From: Clostridium fungisolvens
GTDB taxonomy: Bacteria; Bacillota; Clostridia; Clostridiales; Clostridiaceae
Reading direction: 5' to 3'
Assembly (NCBI RefSeq): GCF_014193895.1
Contig: NZ_BLZR01000001.1
Span: forward strand, 1,860,001-1,924,000
Length of the DNA: 64,000 nt
Of the stretch, positions 51,450 to 59,533 are shown piece by piece; the first letter of the stretch is position 1; each line of letters opens with the position of its first letter. The position numbers and the translations under genes were made by a program. A model generated the notes under the pieces. The model was not told where the DNA came from. It saw nothing but the letters and a program-made list of their open reading frames with translations, and ran no database searches.

Positions 51450-51602
51450 CGGTATAAGAAAATATAGAATTTTCAAGCTAGCAAAAATGGGGAGTTTCAA
51501 TGTTTTTAGGAGCTTTTTATGGCTATACAGTAAAAAAAATAAAACTTATTCGCCTGCCTATTTTCCTCATATACATTCAGAAAGGCAGATGCACAAAAAA
51601 AC
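51444..51602. repeat. Palindromic repeat family C plus D hairpin, copy 3'-of-thi
   Basis: C part: TCGGTATAAGAAAATATAGAATTTTCAAGCTAGC...TTTCAATGTTTTTAG...ATGGCTATACAGTAAAA. D part: AAAACTTATTCGCCTGCC...AAAGGCAGATGCACAAAA. Same order and orientation as at 49577, so the thi operon lies between two direct copies. Confidence 0.75.
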
Positions 51603-51772
51603 TCGCTGATAAAAGTTCGCTTCAGCAAATTTTTCATGTAAAATAATTGTATACATATTTGAACATAGAACGTCTTAGTAATAGATACCTAAATTAAAAC
51701 CATAAGGGTGAGTTGTAAAAATCTAACTTTTTATAAGATTATTGTTTGTATTTGGGTATAAGTATTACTTAA

Positions 51773-51784
51773 TGAAGCGCTTCA
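51773..51784 (+). promoter_or_regulatory. Palindrome TGAAGCGCTTCA upstream of the sigma-factor operon
   Basis: A perfect 12-bp palindrome 20 bases before the small ORF at 51804. It resembles a CcpA cre site but is two bases shorter in the centre, so it may be an operator of another regulator. Confidence 0.35.
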
Positions 51785-51803
51785 AATTAAAGGAAATAAA
51801 ATT

Positions 51804-51878
51804 ATGGCTATATTTAGACAGGGTGATAATTTTAAATTTTACCGAAAATATTTACTTTATAGAGGGAGGAAAGAATGA
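51804..51878 (+). CDS. 24-residue ORF coupled to the sigma factor gene by ATGA overlap
   Basis: ATG with an AAAGGAAAT RBS opens a 24-codon frame (MAIFRQGDNFKFYRKYLLYR...) whose TGA stop overlaps the ATG of the sigma factor (ATGA). The small protein is basic and aromatic. Arrangement is typical of translational coupling, and the sigma factor's own RBS (GGGAGG) lies inside it. No similarity is known to me. Confidence 0.5.
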   Translation: MAIFRQGDNFKFYRKYLLYRGRKE

Positions 51879-52384
51879 GCTATGGATTAATTAACGAGAT
51901 GTTTGAGCAAAAAATGAAGCTCATTCATAAGTATTTGATAAAGCTGGGTTGCAGCCAAGACAATGCTGAAGATATAGTACAAGATACCTTCTATAAAGCA
52001 CTAAAGTACATTGATGGAATACAATCTGATAAGATGTCTTCATGGCTTTTTAAGGTTGCAATTAATAAATATTATGATTTGTGTAGGAAGAACAATAGAC
52101 ATATTCATATGAGCATAGACGAAGATATTTTTAAAGAAACCTTACATGACAGCAAACTAGTTGAGGACTTTATATTAGATTTAGAACAAAAGGAAGAAAT
52201 TCTTAAAGCTTTAAATTCTATTAGTGATATTCATAAAAATCTATTGGTGTTTAAGTATGAAATGGGATTATCTTATAGAGAAATCGCAGAGCTTTTGGAC
52301 ATAAATGAGAATACTGTTAAGACTTATTTGTTTAGAGCCAGAGAGCAGTTTAAAAAGGTTTGGAGGGATAGATTTGAAAAGTGA
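51875..52384 (+). CDS. ECF-like RNA polymerase sigma factor
   Basis: A 169-residue sigma-70-family protein of the ECF size: region 2 DNAEDIVQDTFYKALKYIDGI...SSWLFKVAINKYYDLCRK and region 4 LLVFKYEMGLSYREIAELLDINENTVKTYLFRAREQFKK. The anti-sigma gene overlaps its 3' end and an ABC-2 type permease follows, an arrangement similar to sigY/yxl-type operons of Bacillus. It should direct a cell-envelope or transport response including its own operon. Confidence 0.92.
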   Translation: MSYGLINEMFEQKMKLIHKYLIKLGCSQDNAEDIVQDTFYKALKYIDGIQSDKMSSWLFKVAINKYYDLCRKNNRHIHMSIDEDIFKETLHDSKLVEDFILDLEQKEEILKALNSISDIHKNLLVFKYEMGLSYREIAELLDINENTVKTYLFRAREQFKKVWRDRFEK

Positions 52385-53381
52385 TGATGAAAAATTAAAA
52401 GAGTTATTTGGAGAAAAAGAAAAGCCTGTTTTTAGTAAAGTTATAAAAAAGGCTAAAATTTTTTCTGTATTAAGAACAATTATATTGAGTCTAATGATAG
52501 TAATTATTTTAAGTTTTGTAGTACTGATATCTAACGCAAAAATTTTGAATAATATGGGAGAACAGAAACAGATGGATTTGAGCACTTGGTATAATATAAG
52601 TATGCCGAATGCTTATATAGGGAATATTCAGTTTGATGATAGGATTTTTACAGGGGAAATAGATTTTGTAAGATATAGATTCTTAGGTAATAAACCTATA
52701 ACCGATGGAAGCTATAAGGAGGGATATGGATTTCCTTTAATTAATGGAATATATGGTGATTTAGGATTTACCTTGTTTGGTGGTAGTAATATAAATGAAA
52801 TGACAAGTTATAACAAAGCTGGAAAGCGCATTATGAAATTTTATCATCCTTCTGTAAAATATGATAATTATATAAATAATTTAGATGTTATCGATAAGAT
52901 TGGTGCAAATAAGCTAGCAGAGATGTCATTATCTTTTGATAAAGCATATACCATAGACGAAGTAAGACAAATGCTTCCTAAGGAAATTACTTTAAATTGG
53001 TATTGGGTAGATACTTATAATGAAAAGGATCTAAGTATGACAGGTATGTCTGATAAAAATGAAAAGAGCAATAAAGATAGCGTAGTTTTTGAAGAAAATT
53101 ATGTGTATGGTATAAAAGCTTTAGACTTACTAGGAAATAAGATTGACAATCCAGAAGAAATGTTCATTGGTGCAATTACTATGGGAAGTAAAGATAAAAT
53201 GGTCGCGTCAATATATAAAAATATATTTAACAAATTGAGCCAAGGTAAAGGCGAGGTTAAAAAAGATGATCTAAAGATAATAGGAGTAGTTGTAAGTGGA
53301 GATATAGATTCTCTAAAGAAGTTGAAAAATCAAAATTATATAAAAGCGGCTACTTTAGGGGCCGTTGCAGATAAATATTAA
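52374..53381 (+). CDS. Membrane anti-sigma factor (Sigma_reg N/C family)
   Basis: A 335-residue protein: a short cytoplasmic N-terminus (LKSDDEKLKELFGEKEK) with a TM helix at about 32-55, then a large extracytoplasmic domain resembling the sigma factor regulator C-terminal domain (AYTIDEVRQMLPKEITLNWYWVDTY; LKALDLLG...IGAITMGSKD). TTG at 52374 has GGAGGG upstream and overlaps the sigma factor stop; the ATG at 52305 has no RBS. It should hold the ECF sigma factor at the membrane until an external signal. Confidence 0.85.
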   Translation: MKSDDEKLKELFGEKEKPVFSKVIKKAKIFSVLRTIILSLMIVIILSFVVLISNAKILNNMGEQKQMDLSTWYNISMPNAYIGNIQFDDRIFTGEIDFVRYRFLGNKPITDGSYKEGYGFPLINGIYGDLGFTLFGGSNINEMTSYNKAGKRIMKFYHPSVKYDNYINNLDVIDKIGANKLAEMSLSFDKAYTIDEVRQMLPKEITLNWYWVDTYNEKDLSMTGMSDKNEKSNKDSVVFEENYVYGIKALDLLGNKIDNPEEMFIGAITMGSKDKMVASIYKNIFNKLSQGKGEVKKDDLKIIGVVVSGDIDSLKKLKNQNYIKAATLGAVADKY

Positions 53382-53394
53382 AGGGGGGATATCG

Positions 53395-54183
53395 GTGAAA
53401 ACATATTTCAAACTTGAACTAAAAAAAGCAATATTTTCGTGGAGAACTATGCTTTCGATACTAATAGTTCTAACAAGTTTAGCTATACCATTTTTGGAAG
53501 AACTAAGGTTTCCTTATCCAGGTTTAGATGGAGTAGATTATTATATAAGAATATCCTACTTTTCATATATAGGTTATATAGGACCTGTAGTAACAGCGTT
53601 AATTTATTCAACCTCTATAATCAGAGATAAAGATAAAGGTTTTATAAATAAGCTTATGGAAATTATAGATCTAAAAACATATTACAAGGTCAAAGTAGCA
53701 GTGAATAGTTTGGTAACCTTTATTGTATTTGCGGTATGTCACGGGTTTATGATAGTGTGGCTTATTATAATGCATGGAGTAAAGGCTCCATCAGCCGAAA
53801 GATTAAATAGTGGAGCATTTACAAGTCTTTATGATCATTCAAAGATCCTATATATTGTTGTAATACTGCTAATAGTATCTTTATCATCAGTAGCGTTCTC
53901 TACTTTCATCTTTGGGATTGCAACTGCTACTGAAAGTAGATTAGCAGCATATATAGTACCTACCTTTTATGTAATATTAACAGGTGTGTTTTTTTCAGCA
54001 TTATCATTAAATACTATAATTAATTTTAATATAATATATTTATTTAATTTGATAATCGGTAACGGGGCAAAAGGATATAGTGTAATAATTTATGATCTAG
54101 TGCTAACGACGCTTGGAGTAGCACTGCTATATAAATTCGGGTATAAAAAAAGTTTAAGGTTATATGAGGAAAGACAAGTTTAA
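53395..54183 (+). CDS. ABC-2 type transporter permease without ATPase
   Basis: A 262-residue membrane protein with six TM helices (about 18-35, 62-80, 112-132, 155-180, 195-215, 232-250) and the ABC-2 pattern TSIIRDKDKGFINKLMEIIDLKTYYKVKVAV. It starts 14 bases after the anti-sigma gene (GTG after GGGGGG), the third gene of the operon. No ABC ATPase is present in the operon or close by, so either an ATPase is shared from elsewhere or this is a degenerate yxl-like system. Confidence 0.8.
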   Translation: MKTYFKLELKKAIFSWRTMLSILIVLTSLAIPFLEELRFPYPGLDGVDYYIRISYFSYIGYIGPVVTALIYSTSIIRDKDKGFINKLMEIIDLKTYYKVKVAVNSLVTFIVFAVCHGFMIVWLIIMHGVKAPSAERLNSGAFTSLYDHSKILYIVVILLIVSLSSVAFSTFIFGIATATESRLAAYIVPTFYVILTGVFFSALSLNTIINFNIIYLFNLIIGNGAKGYSVIIYDLVLTTLGVALLYKFGYKKSLRLYEERQV

Positions 54184-54260
54184 ATATCCTAGATTTATAC
54201 TATGTTTAACACGGTGACTTAACAATGTATATATTCATAGTAATAAATTATAATATGTAA

Positions 54261-54303
54261 AAAAAGTCTGTAGAAGCAATGATGGTTCTGCAGACTTTTT
54301 TGC
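54261..54303 (+). terminator. Intrinsic terminator of the sigma operon
   Basis: AAAAGTCTGTAGAA / TTCTGCAGACTTTT stem with T-run. Convergent TetR gene follows. Confidence 0.92.
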
Positions 54304-54351
54304 ATAAGTATGTATCTCTGAAAGTTTTTTAAAGATTTAAGATTGTTAAGC

Positions 54352-54891
54352 TCAATCATTTATAAACTCAGTCACAATCTTAGCCATATCCTCATCACTT
54401 TGCTTCATTCCATCTTTCGTCCATCTAATTAACACATTAAATAGCCCACCTGCCATATATTCAATCCAGAACTTCTGCTTCTCTTCTGGATAGTCCTTAT
54501 TGCAGTTAACAGATTTGGATAATGCATGAAGGAACTCAATACACTTTTCTAGAAGCATGTTAATCAAATCGGATCGGATAAGATTAGAGATTAATTTTTC
54601 ATGTTCTCTGAAGTAAGAAAAATACAGACGCATATTTTCATAAAGATCTTCTTTTCCTCTATTTAATATTTCATTAGAGTAATTCATCAGAAGTTCATCG
54701 ATGTAGGTAATAATTATATCCTCTTTGAAATTATAATTTCTATAAAACGCCATCCTTGATACACCAGCTTTTGAGGTTATCTCGGTGATTGAAATATCTT
54801 TAAAATTCTTTTGCTCCATTAAGAACATAAGTGCAGTAAAAATGCTTTCTTTTGTAAGTTGATTTTGTGAATCATTATATTTATTCGCCAT
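54352..54891 (-). CDS. TetR/AcrR family regulator
   Basis: A 179-residue regulator: HTH at residues about 30-55 (ISITEITSKAGVSRMAFYRNYNFKEDII), helical C-terminal domain with TetR_C-like features. ATG at 54891 is nine bases after GAGAGG; the ATG at 54897 is too close. It is divergent from the EFR1 ferredoxin gene and likely represses it through operators in the 113-base spacer. Confidence 0.9.
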   Translation of the reverse strand: MANKYNDSQNQLTKESIFTALMFLMEQKNFKDISITEITSKAGVSRMAFYRNYNFKEDIIITYIDELLMNYSNEILNRGKEDLYENMRLYFSYFREHEKLISNLIRSDLINMLLEKCIEFLHALSKSVNCNKDYPEEKQKFWIEYMAGGLFNVLIRWTKDGMKQSDEDMAKIVTEFIND

Positions 54892-54907
54892 AAACATTAT
54901 CCTCTCT

Positions 54908-54993
54908 TTTGTAACGTCTAGCCTTTATTCTATTGAAATCATATTTTACTTACATTATACTTTATTTATCTAGATGTTACAAATGAAACATCT
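54908..54993. promoter_or_regulatory. Operators between the TetR and EFR1 genes
   Basis: AGATGTT-N8-AACATCT (54972-54993) is a perfect dyad. In addition TTTGTAACGTCTAG (54908-54921) and CTAGATGTTACAAA (54970-54983) are inverted copies of each other (13 of 14 match). TetR size fits both. The second arm of the long pair overlaps the first dyad. Confidence 0.65.
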
Positions 54994-55010
54994 GAATAGA
55001 GGGGGATATT

Positions 55011-55757
55011 ATGAAAGTATTATATTTTACGGCAACAGGAAACAGCTTATATATTGCAAAGAGCTTTGGCGGAGAACAGTATTCCATCCCTAAGCTAATT
55101 AAAGAAGGTAAGTTTGATTTTGAAGATGAAAAGATAGGGATAGTATTTCCAAGTTATAACACTGGAGTTCCGAAGTTAGTTGAGGAATTTTTAGATAAAG
55201 TAAAGCTTAATAGTAAATATATTTTTGGTATAGTAACTTATGGAATGTATGCAGGAGCTACTACAAAGCATCTTGTAGAAATAGGAAAAAGAAATGGAAT
55301 TGAATTTTCTTACGTTAATGAAATAGTTATGGTAGATAATTTTCTTCCAGGCTTTGATATGGATAAACAGTTAGAAAAATTACCTAAGAAGAAAATAGAA
55401 GAAAATTTAATTTCAATAGTAAAGGATATTAAAGGAAGTAAAAGGTATTTAAAGAAGCACTCTTTTATTTCTAGTGGTATCAGAGTACTAGGGGAAAAGT
55501 TCTTTTCTCATGAAAATTTTCAAGAGAACTTTATTGTAGAAAACAGTTGTAATGGCTGCAAGACCTGTGAAAAGGTATGCCCTGTAAATAACATAAAGGT
55601 AGATAAAAATCCAACCTTTATGAATAACTGTCAAAGTTGTTTAGCTTGTACGCAGAACTGTCCTAAGAATGCGATAAGACTTAAAAATGAAAAGAGTAGA
55701 ACTAGATTTAAAAATGAAAATATTACTTTAAAGGAAATAATAGACGCAAATAATTAG
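55011..55757 (+). CDS. EFR1-family flavodoxin/4Fe-4S ferredoxin protein
   Basis: A 248-residue fusion: an N-terminal flavodoxin-like domain (VLYFTATGNSLYIAKSFGG) and a C-terminal bis-4Fe-4S ferredoxin with CNGCKTCEKVCPVNN and CQSCLACTQNCPKNAI (each CxxCxxCxxxCP). EFR1 proteins are anaerobe electron carriers or oxidoreductases of unknown partners. Regulated by the divergent TetR protein. RBS AGAGGGGG. Confidence 0.9.
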   Translation: MKVLYFTATGNSLYIAKSFGGEQYSIPKLIKEGKFDFEDEKIGIVFPSYNTGVPKLVEEFLDKVKLNSKYIFGIVTYGMYAGATTKHLVEIGKRNGIEFSYVNEIVMVDNFLPGFDMDKQLEKLPKKKIEENLISIVKDIKGSKRYLKKHSFISSGIRVLGEKFFSHENFQENFIVENSCNGCKTCEKVCPVNNIKVDKNPTFMNNCQSCLACTQNCPKNAIRLKNEKSRTRFKNENITLKEIIDANN

Positions 55758-55827
55758 TTTCGAGTGTTTATTCTTACAATATATATAAAACTGCATATTA
55801 GCTTAGATAATAATATTAAACGTGGTC

Positions 55828-55867
55828 AAATAAATGCTTAGAATCGATTGGTTCTAAGCATTTATTT
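55828..55867. terminator. Bidirectional terminator between the EFR1 and HxlR genes
   Basis: AAATAAATGCTTAGAA / TTCTAAGCATTTATTT perfect stem with loop TCGATTGG. Confidence 0.92.
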
Positions 55868-55917
55868 ATTGTTGTGAAGTTAAAAAGTTTAATCAACCAA
55901 TATGTTGAGTGGTATAG

Positions 55918-56310
55918 TTAATCTGTTTTAAGCATTTCATGGCATTTGCTGCAAGGAAAATTATTTTTTAGGCATACATCAATGTCACAGGAAGAGGTTT
56001 TTTTGATATAGCCAACACCCCATTCCATAATTTGAGACATTACTGGGATAAAGCTTACTCCAATTTCGGTCAAAGAATACTCAACCTTTGGAGGTACCTC
56101 CCTATATACTTCTCTATTTACAAGTCCATCATGTTCAAGTTCTCTTAATTGTTGAGTGAGAACTCCGCGTGAAATAGATGGCATTAGTCTTTGAAGCTCA
56201 TTAAACCTGCGAGTTTTATTATGAAGAATCCATAAAATAGATAGCTTCCATTTTCCCATTAACACATTTTGAGTAACATTAACAGGACAAAGTTGCGAAG
56301 AGTTATCCAT
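55918..56310 (-). CDS. HxlR family transcriptional regulator
   Basis: A 130-residue winged-helix protein: CPVNVTQNVLMGKWKLSILWIL, TRRFNELQRLMPSISRGVLTQQLRELEHDGLVNREVYREVPPKVEYSLTEIG are HxlR signatures, with the N-terminal CP dipeptide before LxGKW. The C-terminus has several Cys (CDIDVCLKNNFPCSKCHEM), a possible redox or metal site. It is divergent from the flavin protein gene. Confidence 0.93.
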   Translation of the reverse strand: MDNSSQLCPVNVTQNVLMGKWKLSILWILHNKTRRFNELQRLMPSISRGVLTQQLRELEHDGLVNREVYREVPPKVEYSLTEIGVSFIPVMSQIMEWGVGYIKKTSSCDIDVCLKNNFPCSKCHEMLKTD

Positions 56311-56328
56311 AGAAATTTTATCCTTTCA

Positions 56329-56350
56329 ATAGTCACTTACACATGACTAT
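56329..56350. promoter_or_regulatory. Operator of the HxlR/flavin-protein pair
   Basis: ATAGTCA-N8-TGACTAT is a perfect 7-bp dyad in the intergenic region, close to the HxlR gene start. HxlR operators have such arms. Confidence 0.65.
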
Positions 56351-56438
56351 GTAATATAAAAATGCGTACTTGTATGATGCTTAATTGCACCTTATTATTA
56401 TACTTATAATAAATAATCAAATCAACGAGGTAATAAAA

Positions 56439-56840
56439 GTGGAAGAATTATTAAAGCTATTAAAAGAAAATCCAAATGGAGTTCTCGCAACAGTAGATAA
56501 CGGAAAGCCTAGAGTTAGACCTTTCGGCTTTATCTTAGAGGAAGAAGGAAGGTTCTATTTTTGCACTAACAGTTTGAAAGAAGTTTATAAACAATTAATT
56601 AAGGTTCCGTATATTGAGTATGCTGTTACTACAAAGGATATGGTAACTGTAAGAATAAGTGGAGAGATAGAGTTCAGTGATGACATAGCAACAAAAGAAA
56701 AAGTTCTAAATATATATGAACCTGTAAAACTCGGTTATAAATCTGCAGATAATCCTATATTCAAAGTATTTTATATGGAACATGAAACTGCAACAATATC
56801 AGATTTTTCACGAAAACAACCTAAGAAGATAGAGTTTTAA
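56439..56840 (+). CDS. Pyridoxamine 5'-phosphate oxidase-like flavin protein
   Basis: A 133-residue split-barrel protein: LLKLLKENPNGVLATVDNGKPRVRPFGFILEEEGRFYFCTNSLKEVYKQL is the FMN-binding PNPOx-fold beginning, as in NimA-like and general stress proteins of this superfamily. It may bind FMN or F420-like cofactors and reduce small molecules. GTG at 56439 follows GAGGTAATAAAA; upstream ATG 56385 has no RBS. Probably regulated by the divergent HxlR protein. Confidence 0.85.
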   Translation: MEELLKLLKENPNGVLATVDNGKPRVRPFGFILEEEGRFYFCTNSLKEVYKQLIKVPYIEYAVTTKDMVTVRISGEIEFSDDIATKEKVLNIYEPVKLGYKSADNPIFKVFYMEHETATISDFSRKQPKKIEF

Positions 56841-56951
56841 TAGTAAGGCTTGAAGCATAATTAATATTCAACAGTCTAGAGTGCTTTTATATATTGACTT
56901 AATATAGGAAATTTCGATTCAATCAATATATACCAAGTAAGGTGTACAATT

Positions 56952-57007
56952 AAAAAGTCCCGTATTTCTAACCTTTTTAACCAAAATTAAAATATAAAAA
57001 TACGGGA
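56952..57007 (-). terminator. Terminator of the FTR1 gene (minus strand)
   Basis: Read on the minus strand, TATCCCGTATTTTT pairs with AGAAATACGGGACTTTTT; the T-run follows the arm. Confidence 0.85.
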
Positions 57008-57013
57008 TAAAAT

Positions 57014-57718
57014 TTATTTGATTTTATTAGAATTTAAATACCTTTTCAAATCATTCTTTAGCATTAAGAAGTAGCTAGGTATTGCATATAACAATATACC
57101 TATTATGAAAATCTGAGGTACATAAGTGCTAAATAATACCTTTAGTCCATCACCGAAGTAGTAGGCGCCAAGTCCCACTAAAAATAGATTTAGTATATAA
57201 AATACTACATTTATATTTAGCTTAGAGAAACCTTTAGCTACTACATAAACGATTAAGGCTGCGCACACTAAACCTAAAAGAGCGGACCCAGAAACTAATA
57301 ACGGAGAATCTGTTGAACTAGTTAGAATAAATAGAACAGATTCTAAGAATTCTCTGAAAAATGTTATAGCTGCAACAATGAAAACGCCTTTCTTACTTAA
57401 AGAAATAAATCGTTGATCTGGAGTAGTAGTTAATGATTTGTTTTTTCTTAAAAGCACCACACTGTATAATACTAATACTGCTAATATTATACCTAGTATA
57501 CCGTCAAATAACTCTCCGGCAGAGCCTTCTAATAAGGCAGCTTGAGAAAATATTATTGAGCCAAGTATAGTTGCTAGAATAGCTCCAACAGCTCCACCTT
57601 GATATACGCTCTTACTCATTTCATACATTTTGTTTTTGTTAAAGTAGATTGCTAGAGGGATAATAACCAAGAAGATTTCAATTCCTTCTCTTAAGCATAT
57701 TAAAAATGGTGCAAGCAT
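57014..57718 (-). CDS. FTR1/EfeU-like iron permease
   Basis: A 234-residue protein with seven TM segments and the two REGxE-type iron motifs: REGIE near residue 10 and REFLE near residue 121. The family imports iron, usually with a ferroxidase or Tpd/EfeO partner; none is adjacent here. There is no Fur box I can point to in its upstream region. Single gene; RBS AGGAGGTGAAAAGCC. Confidence 0.88.
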   Translation of the reverse strand: MLAPFLICLREGIEIFLVIIPLAIYFNKNKMYEMSKSVYQGGAVGAILATILGSIIFSQAALLEGSAGELFDGILGIILAVLVLYSVVLLRKNKSLTTTPDQRFISLSKKGVFIVAAITFFREFLESVLFILTSSTDSPLLVSGSALLGLVCAALIVYVVAKGFSKLNINVVFYILNLFLVGLGAYYFGDGLKVLFSTYVPQIFIIGILLYAIPSYFLMLKNDLKRYLNSNKIK

Positions 57719-58060
57719 GGCTTTTCACCTCCTACTTGCTAAGTTTAGTTTATATATGTAATGTAATATATGCTAAAAGGGAATAAAGTGTTTCAACATT
57801 TATATACAAATTTTAACATATAGTTTTCACAAACTTTTTATTTAAATTAGTATCAAATTAATTTAATTAGCTCGAATTATGAAGATTATATATATGAAGT
57901 GAGCAGTTTCTGTAGATTTACATGGAAATATACAATTTAAATAATAAAAGTAAACATGGTATACTGTTTCAAAGACGAATAATGATGACGTATTTAAAGC
58001 TACAAATAATGTTTAGAAGTGAACATTTTAACCTAAAATACTTTCAGTATATTCGACAAA
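57719..58060. other. Spacer between the FTR1 and TPR-like genes
   Basis: AT-rich with two promoter regions, divergent. I see no ORF, terminator or repeat of the families A to C here. A short dyad AAACATGGTATACTGTTT lies near 57952. Confidence 0.4.
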
Positions 58061-58084
58061 GTGGCTGTACAAGCGGAATATGAG

Positions 58085-59440
58085 GTGGTTTATATTTTAA
58101 AAAATTCAATTGCAGCTATATTAATAGTAATTGCTGGTATAGCAATAAGGTTATTAGCGCATCGACTTGACAAGAAACTTTCTTCTGTAATAAGAAGAAA
58201 GAAGGTTGCGTGGCTTGAAAAGTTAAAAGAAAGTGGTTCTTATGATGAAATAGCTAATAGATACAGAAAAATGGCAAGTAAACAAAATAAAGAATATGAA
58301 AAAAATAATTTAATGGGGCTAGCGGCATTGTATGAACATGACTCAGAAACTGCAATAAAGTATTTTCAAGAAGCTAATCAATTTGCAACAGGAAATTATA
58401 TCAATATGGTTGAAGGAAATCTAGCTATCGCCTATCTACAAAATAGATGGTATCATGAAGCTCTAGAGATGTTTGATTATCAATGTGAAAATGGTAGTGT
58501 TGCCATATTTCCATATATTTTAGCGCTTATAATGAATGATGAAGAAGAGGAAGCAAAGAAGTTTTATAAGTTAAATATCAAAGAATTAAAAGATACAGAA
58601 AAGGAATTTATAGATTTAATATTAAGTTTTTCACCAACTAAAAAAGACATATTAGAAAAAGTTAAAAGTAAGTCAGATGATAGTAGGATCTGGATTTATA
58701 AACCTGTAATCAAAGATTTAATTTTTAAGTGGAACTTAATAATATTTTATAATTCTACCGAGAGACAGACTATCTTAAAAGAACAGGGGCAGAAACTTCT
58801 TTTAGATTTGAAAAAACAACCACAGATATTTAATAGTCCTGAAATAAAGTATATGTGCTCGTTAATATCAAACGTCTTACCAAGAATAAGTACATATGAA
58901 GGTAATTCGAGTTTATGGGGGCTAATTGATAACTTGGATTGGTTCTCTTTCAAATTACCCTTGGATGAGGTTATGCAGGAGGAATGTAATTTATTTTGGA
59001 GTAGGATTTATTATGTGTTTTCTAGAACAAGTACAGCTGATACATATGACTTTACGAAAAATCAAACTTTTATAAAAGACCAGTTGCCACCTGATGAAAA
59101 AGAAGTATTAGATGGTAGCTATAGATGTAGCTTGTTTCTAAGTAGTACCTTACATTTAGTTGTTAGAGTTCTTGAGATAGATGAAGATGGATTTAAATAT
59201 TTTTATTCAGACATAGTTGATGAAACAACTGCTGAGGAACTTTTAATGGACGTTAAACCTGTGATTAAATTGATTAAGGAGCATCCAGAAACAGAAGAGA
59301 TCTTAGAACCATTACTATATAGGTTAGTATACAATAGAAATTTAGTAAAAGAGATAGATATAATAAATGTGTTAAATAGGATTCCGAGCAATCTCCATCA
59401 GATATTAAATCCAATTAAAGAACGAAGAAGAGGTAATTAG
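58085..59440 (+). CDS. Uncharacterised membrane-anchored TPR-like protein
   Basis: I do not recognise the family. One TM helix lies near residue 5-25 (IAAILIVIAGIAIRLLAHRL), then a cytoplasmic region of about 420 residues. Residues 65-140 look like TPR helices (GLAALYEHDSETAIKYFQEANQFATGNYI...LAIAYLQNRWYHEALEMF). The start is uncertain: GTG at 58061 has no RBS, GTG at 58085 has a weak GCGGA, and an AUU at 58094 is well placed after GAGGTGG. It is a single gene, convergent with the secreted protein gene. Confidence 0.6.
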   Translation: MVYILKNSIAAILIVIAGIAIRLLAHRLDKKLSSVIRRKKVAWLEKLKESGSYDEIANRYRKMASKQNKEYEKNNLMGLAALYEHDSETAIKYFQEANQFATGNYINMVEGNLAIAYLQNRWYHEALEMFDYQCENGSVAIFPYILALIMNDEEEEAKKFYKLNIKELKDTEKEFIDLILSFSPTKKDILEKVKSKSDDSRIWIYKPVIKDLIFKWNLIIFYNSTERQTILKEQGQKLLLDLKKQPQIFNSPEIKYMCSLISNVLPRISTYEGNSSLWGLIDNLDWFSFKLPLDEVMQEECNLFWSRIYYVFSRTSTADTYDFTKNQTFIKDQLPPDEKEVLDGSYRCSLFLSSTLHLVVRVLEIDEDGFKYFYSDIVDETTAEELLMDVKPVIKLIKEHPETEEILEPLLYRLVYNRNLVKEIDIINVLNRIPSNLHQILNPIKERRRGN

Positions 59441-59442
59441 GA

Positions 59443-59486
59443 AAAAGATAGTAGCTTTCAAATATTTGAAGGCTACTATCTTTTAT
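59443..59486. terminator. Bidirectional terminator between the TPR-like and secreted protein genes
   Basis: AAAAAGATAGTAGCTTTCAA / TTGAAGGCTACTATCTTTT stem. Confidence 0.93.
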
Positions 59487-59533
59487 TTGTGATAACAAAT
59501 GATTACTATAAACTTAAGGTGAGTAAATTTAAG

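Noticed and set aside
51773..51784. A CcpA cre site
   Set aside because: The palindrome lacks the two central bases of the cre consensus; kept only as an unassigned operator candidate.
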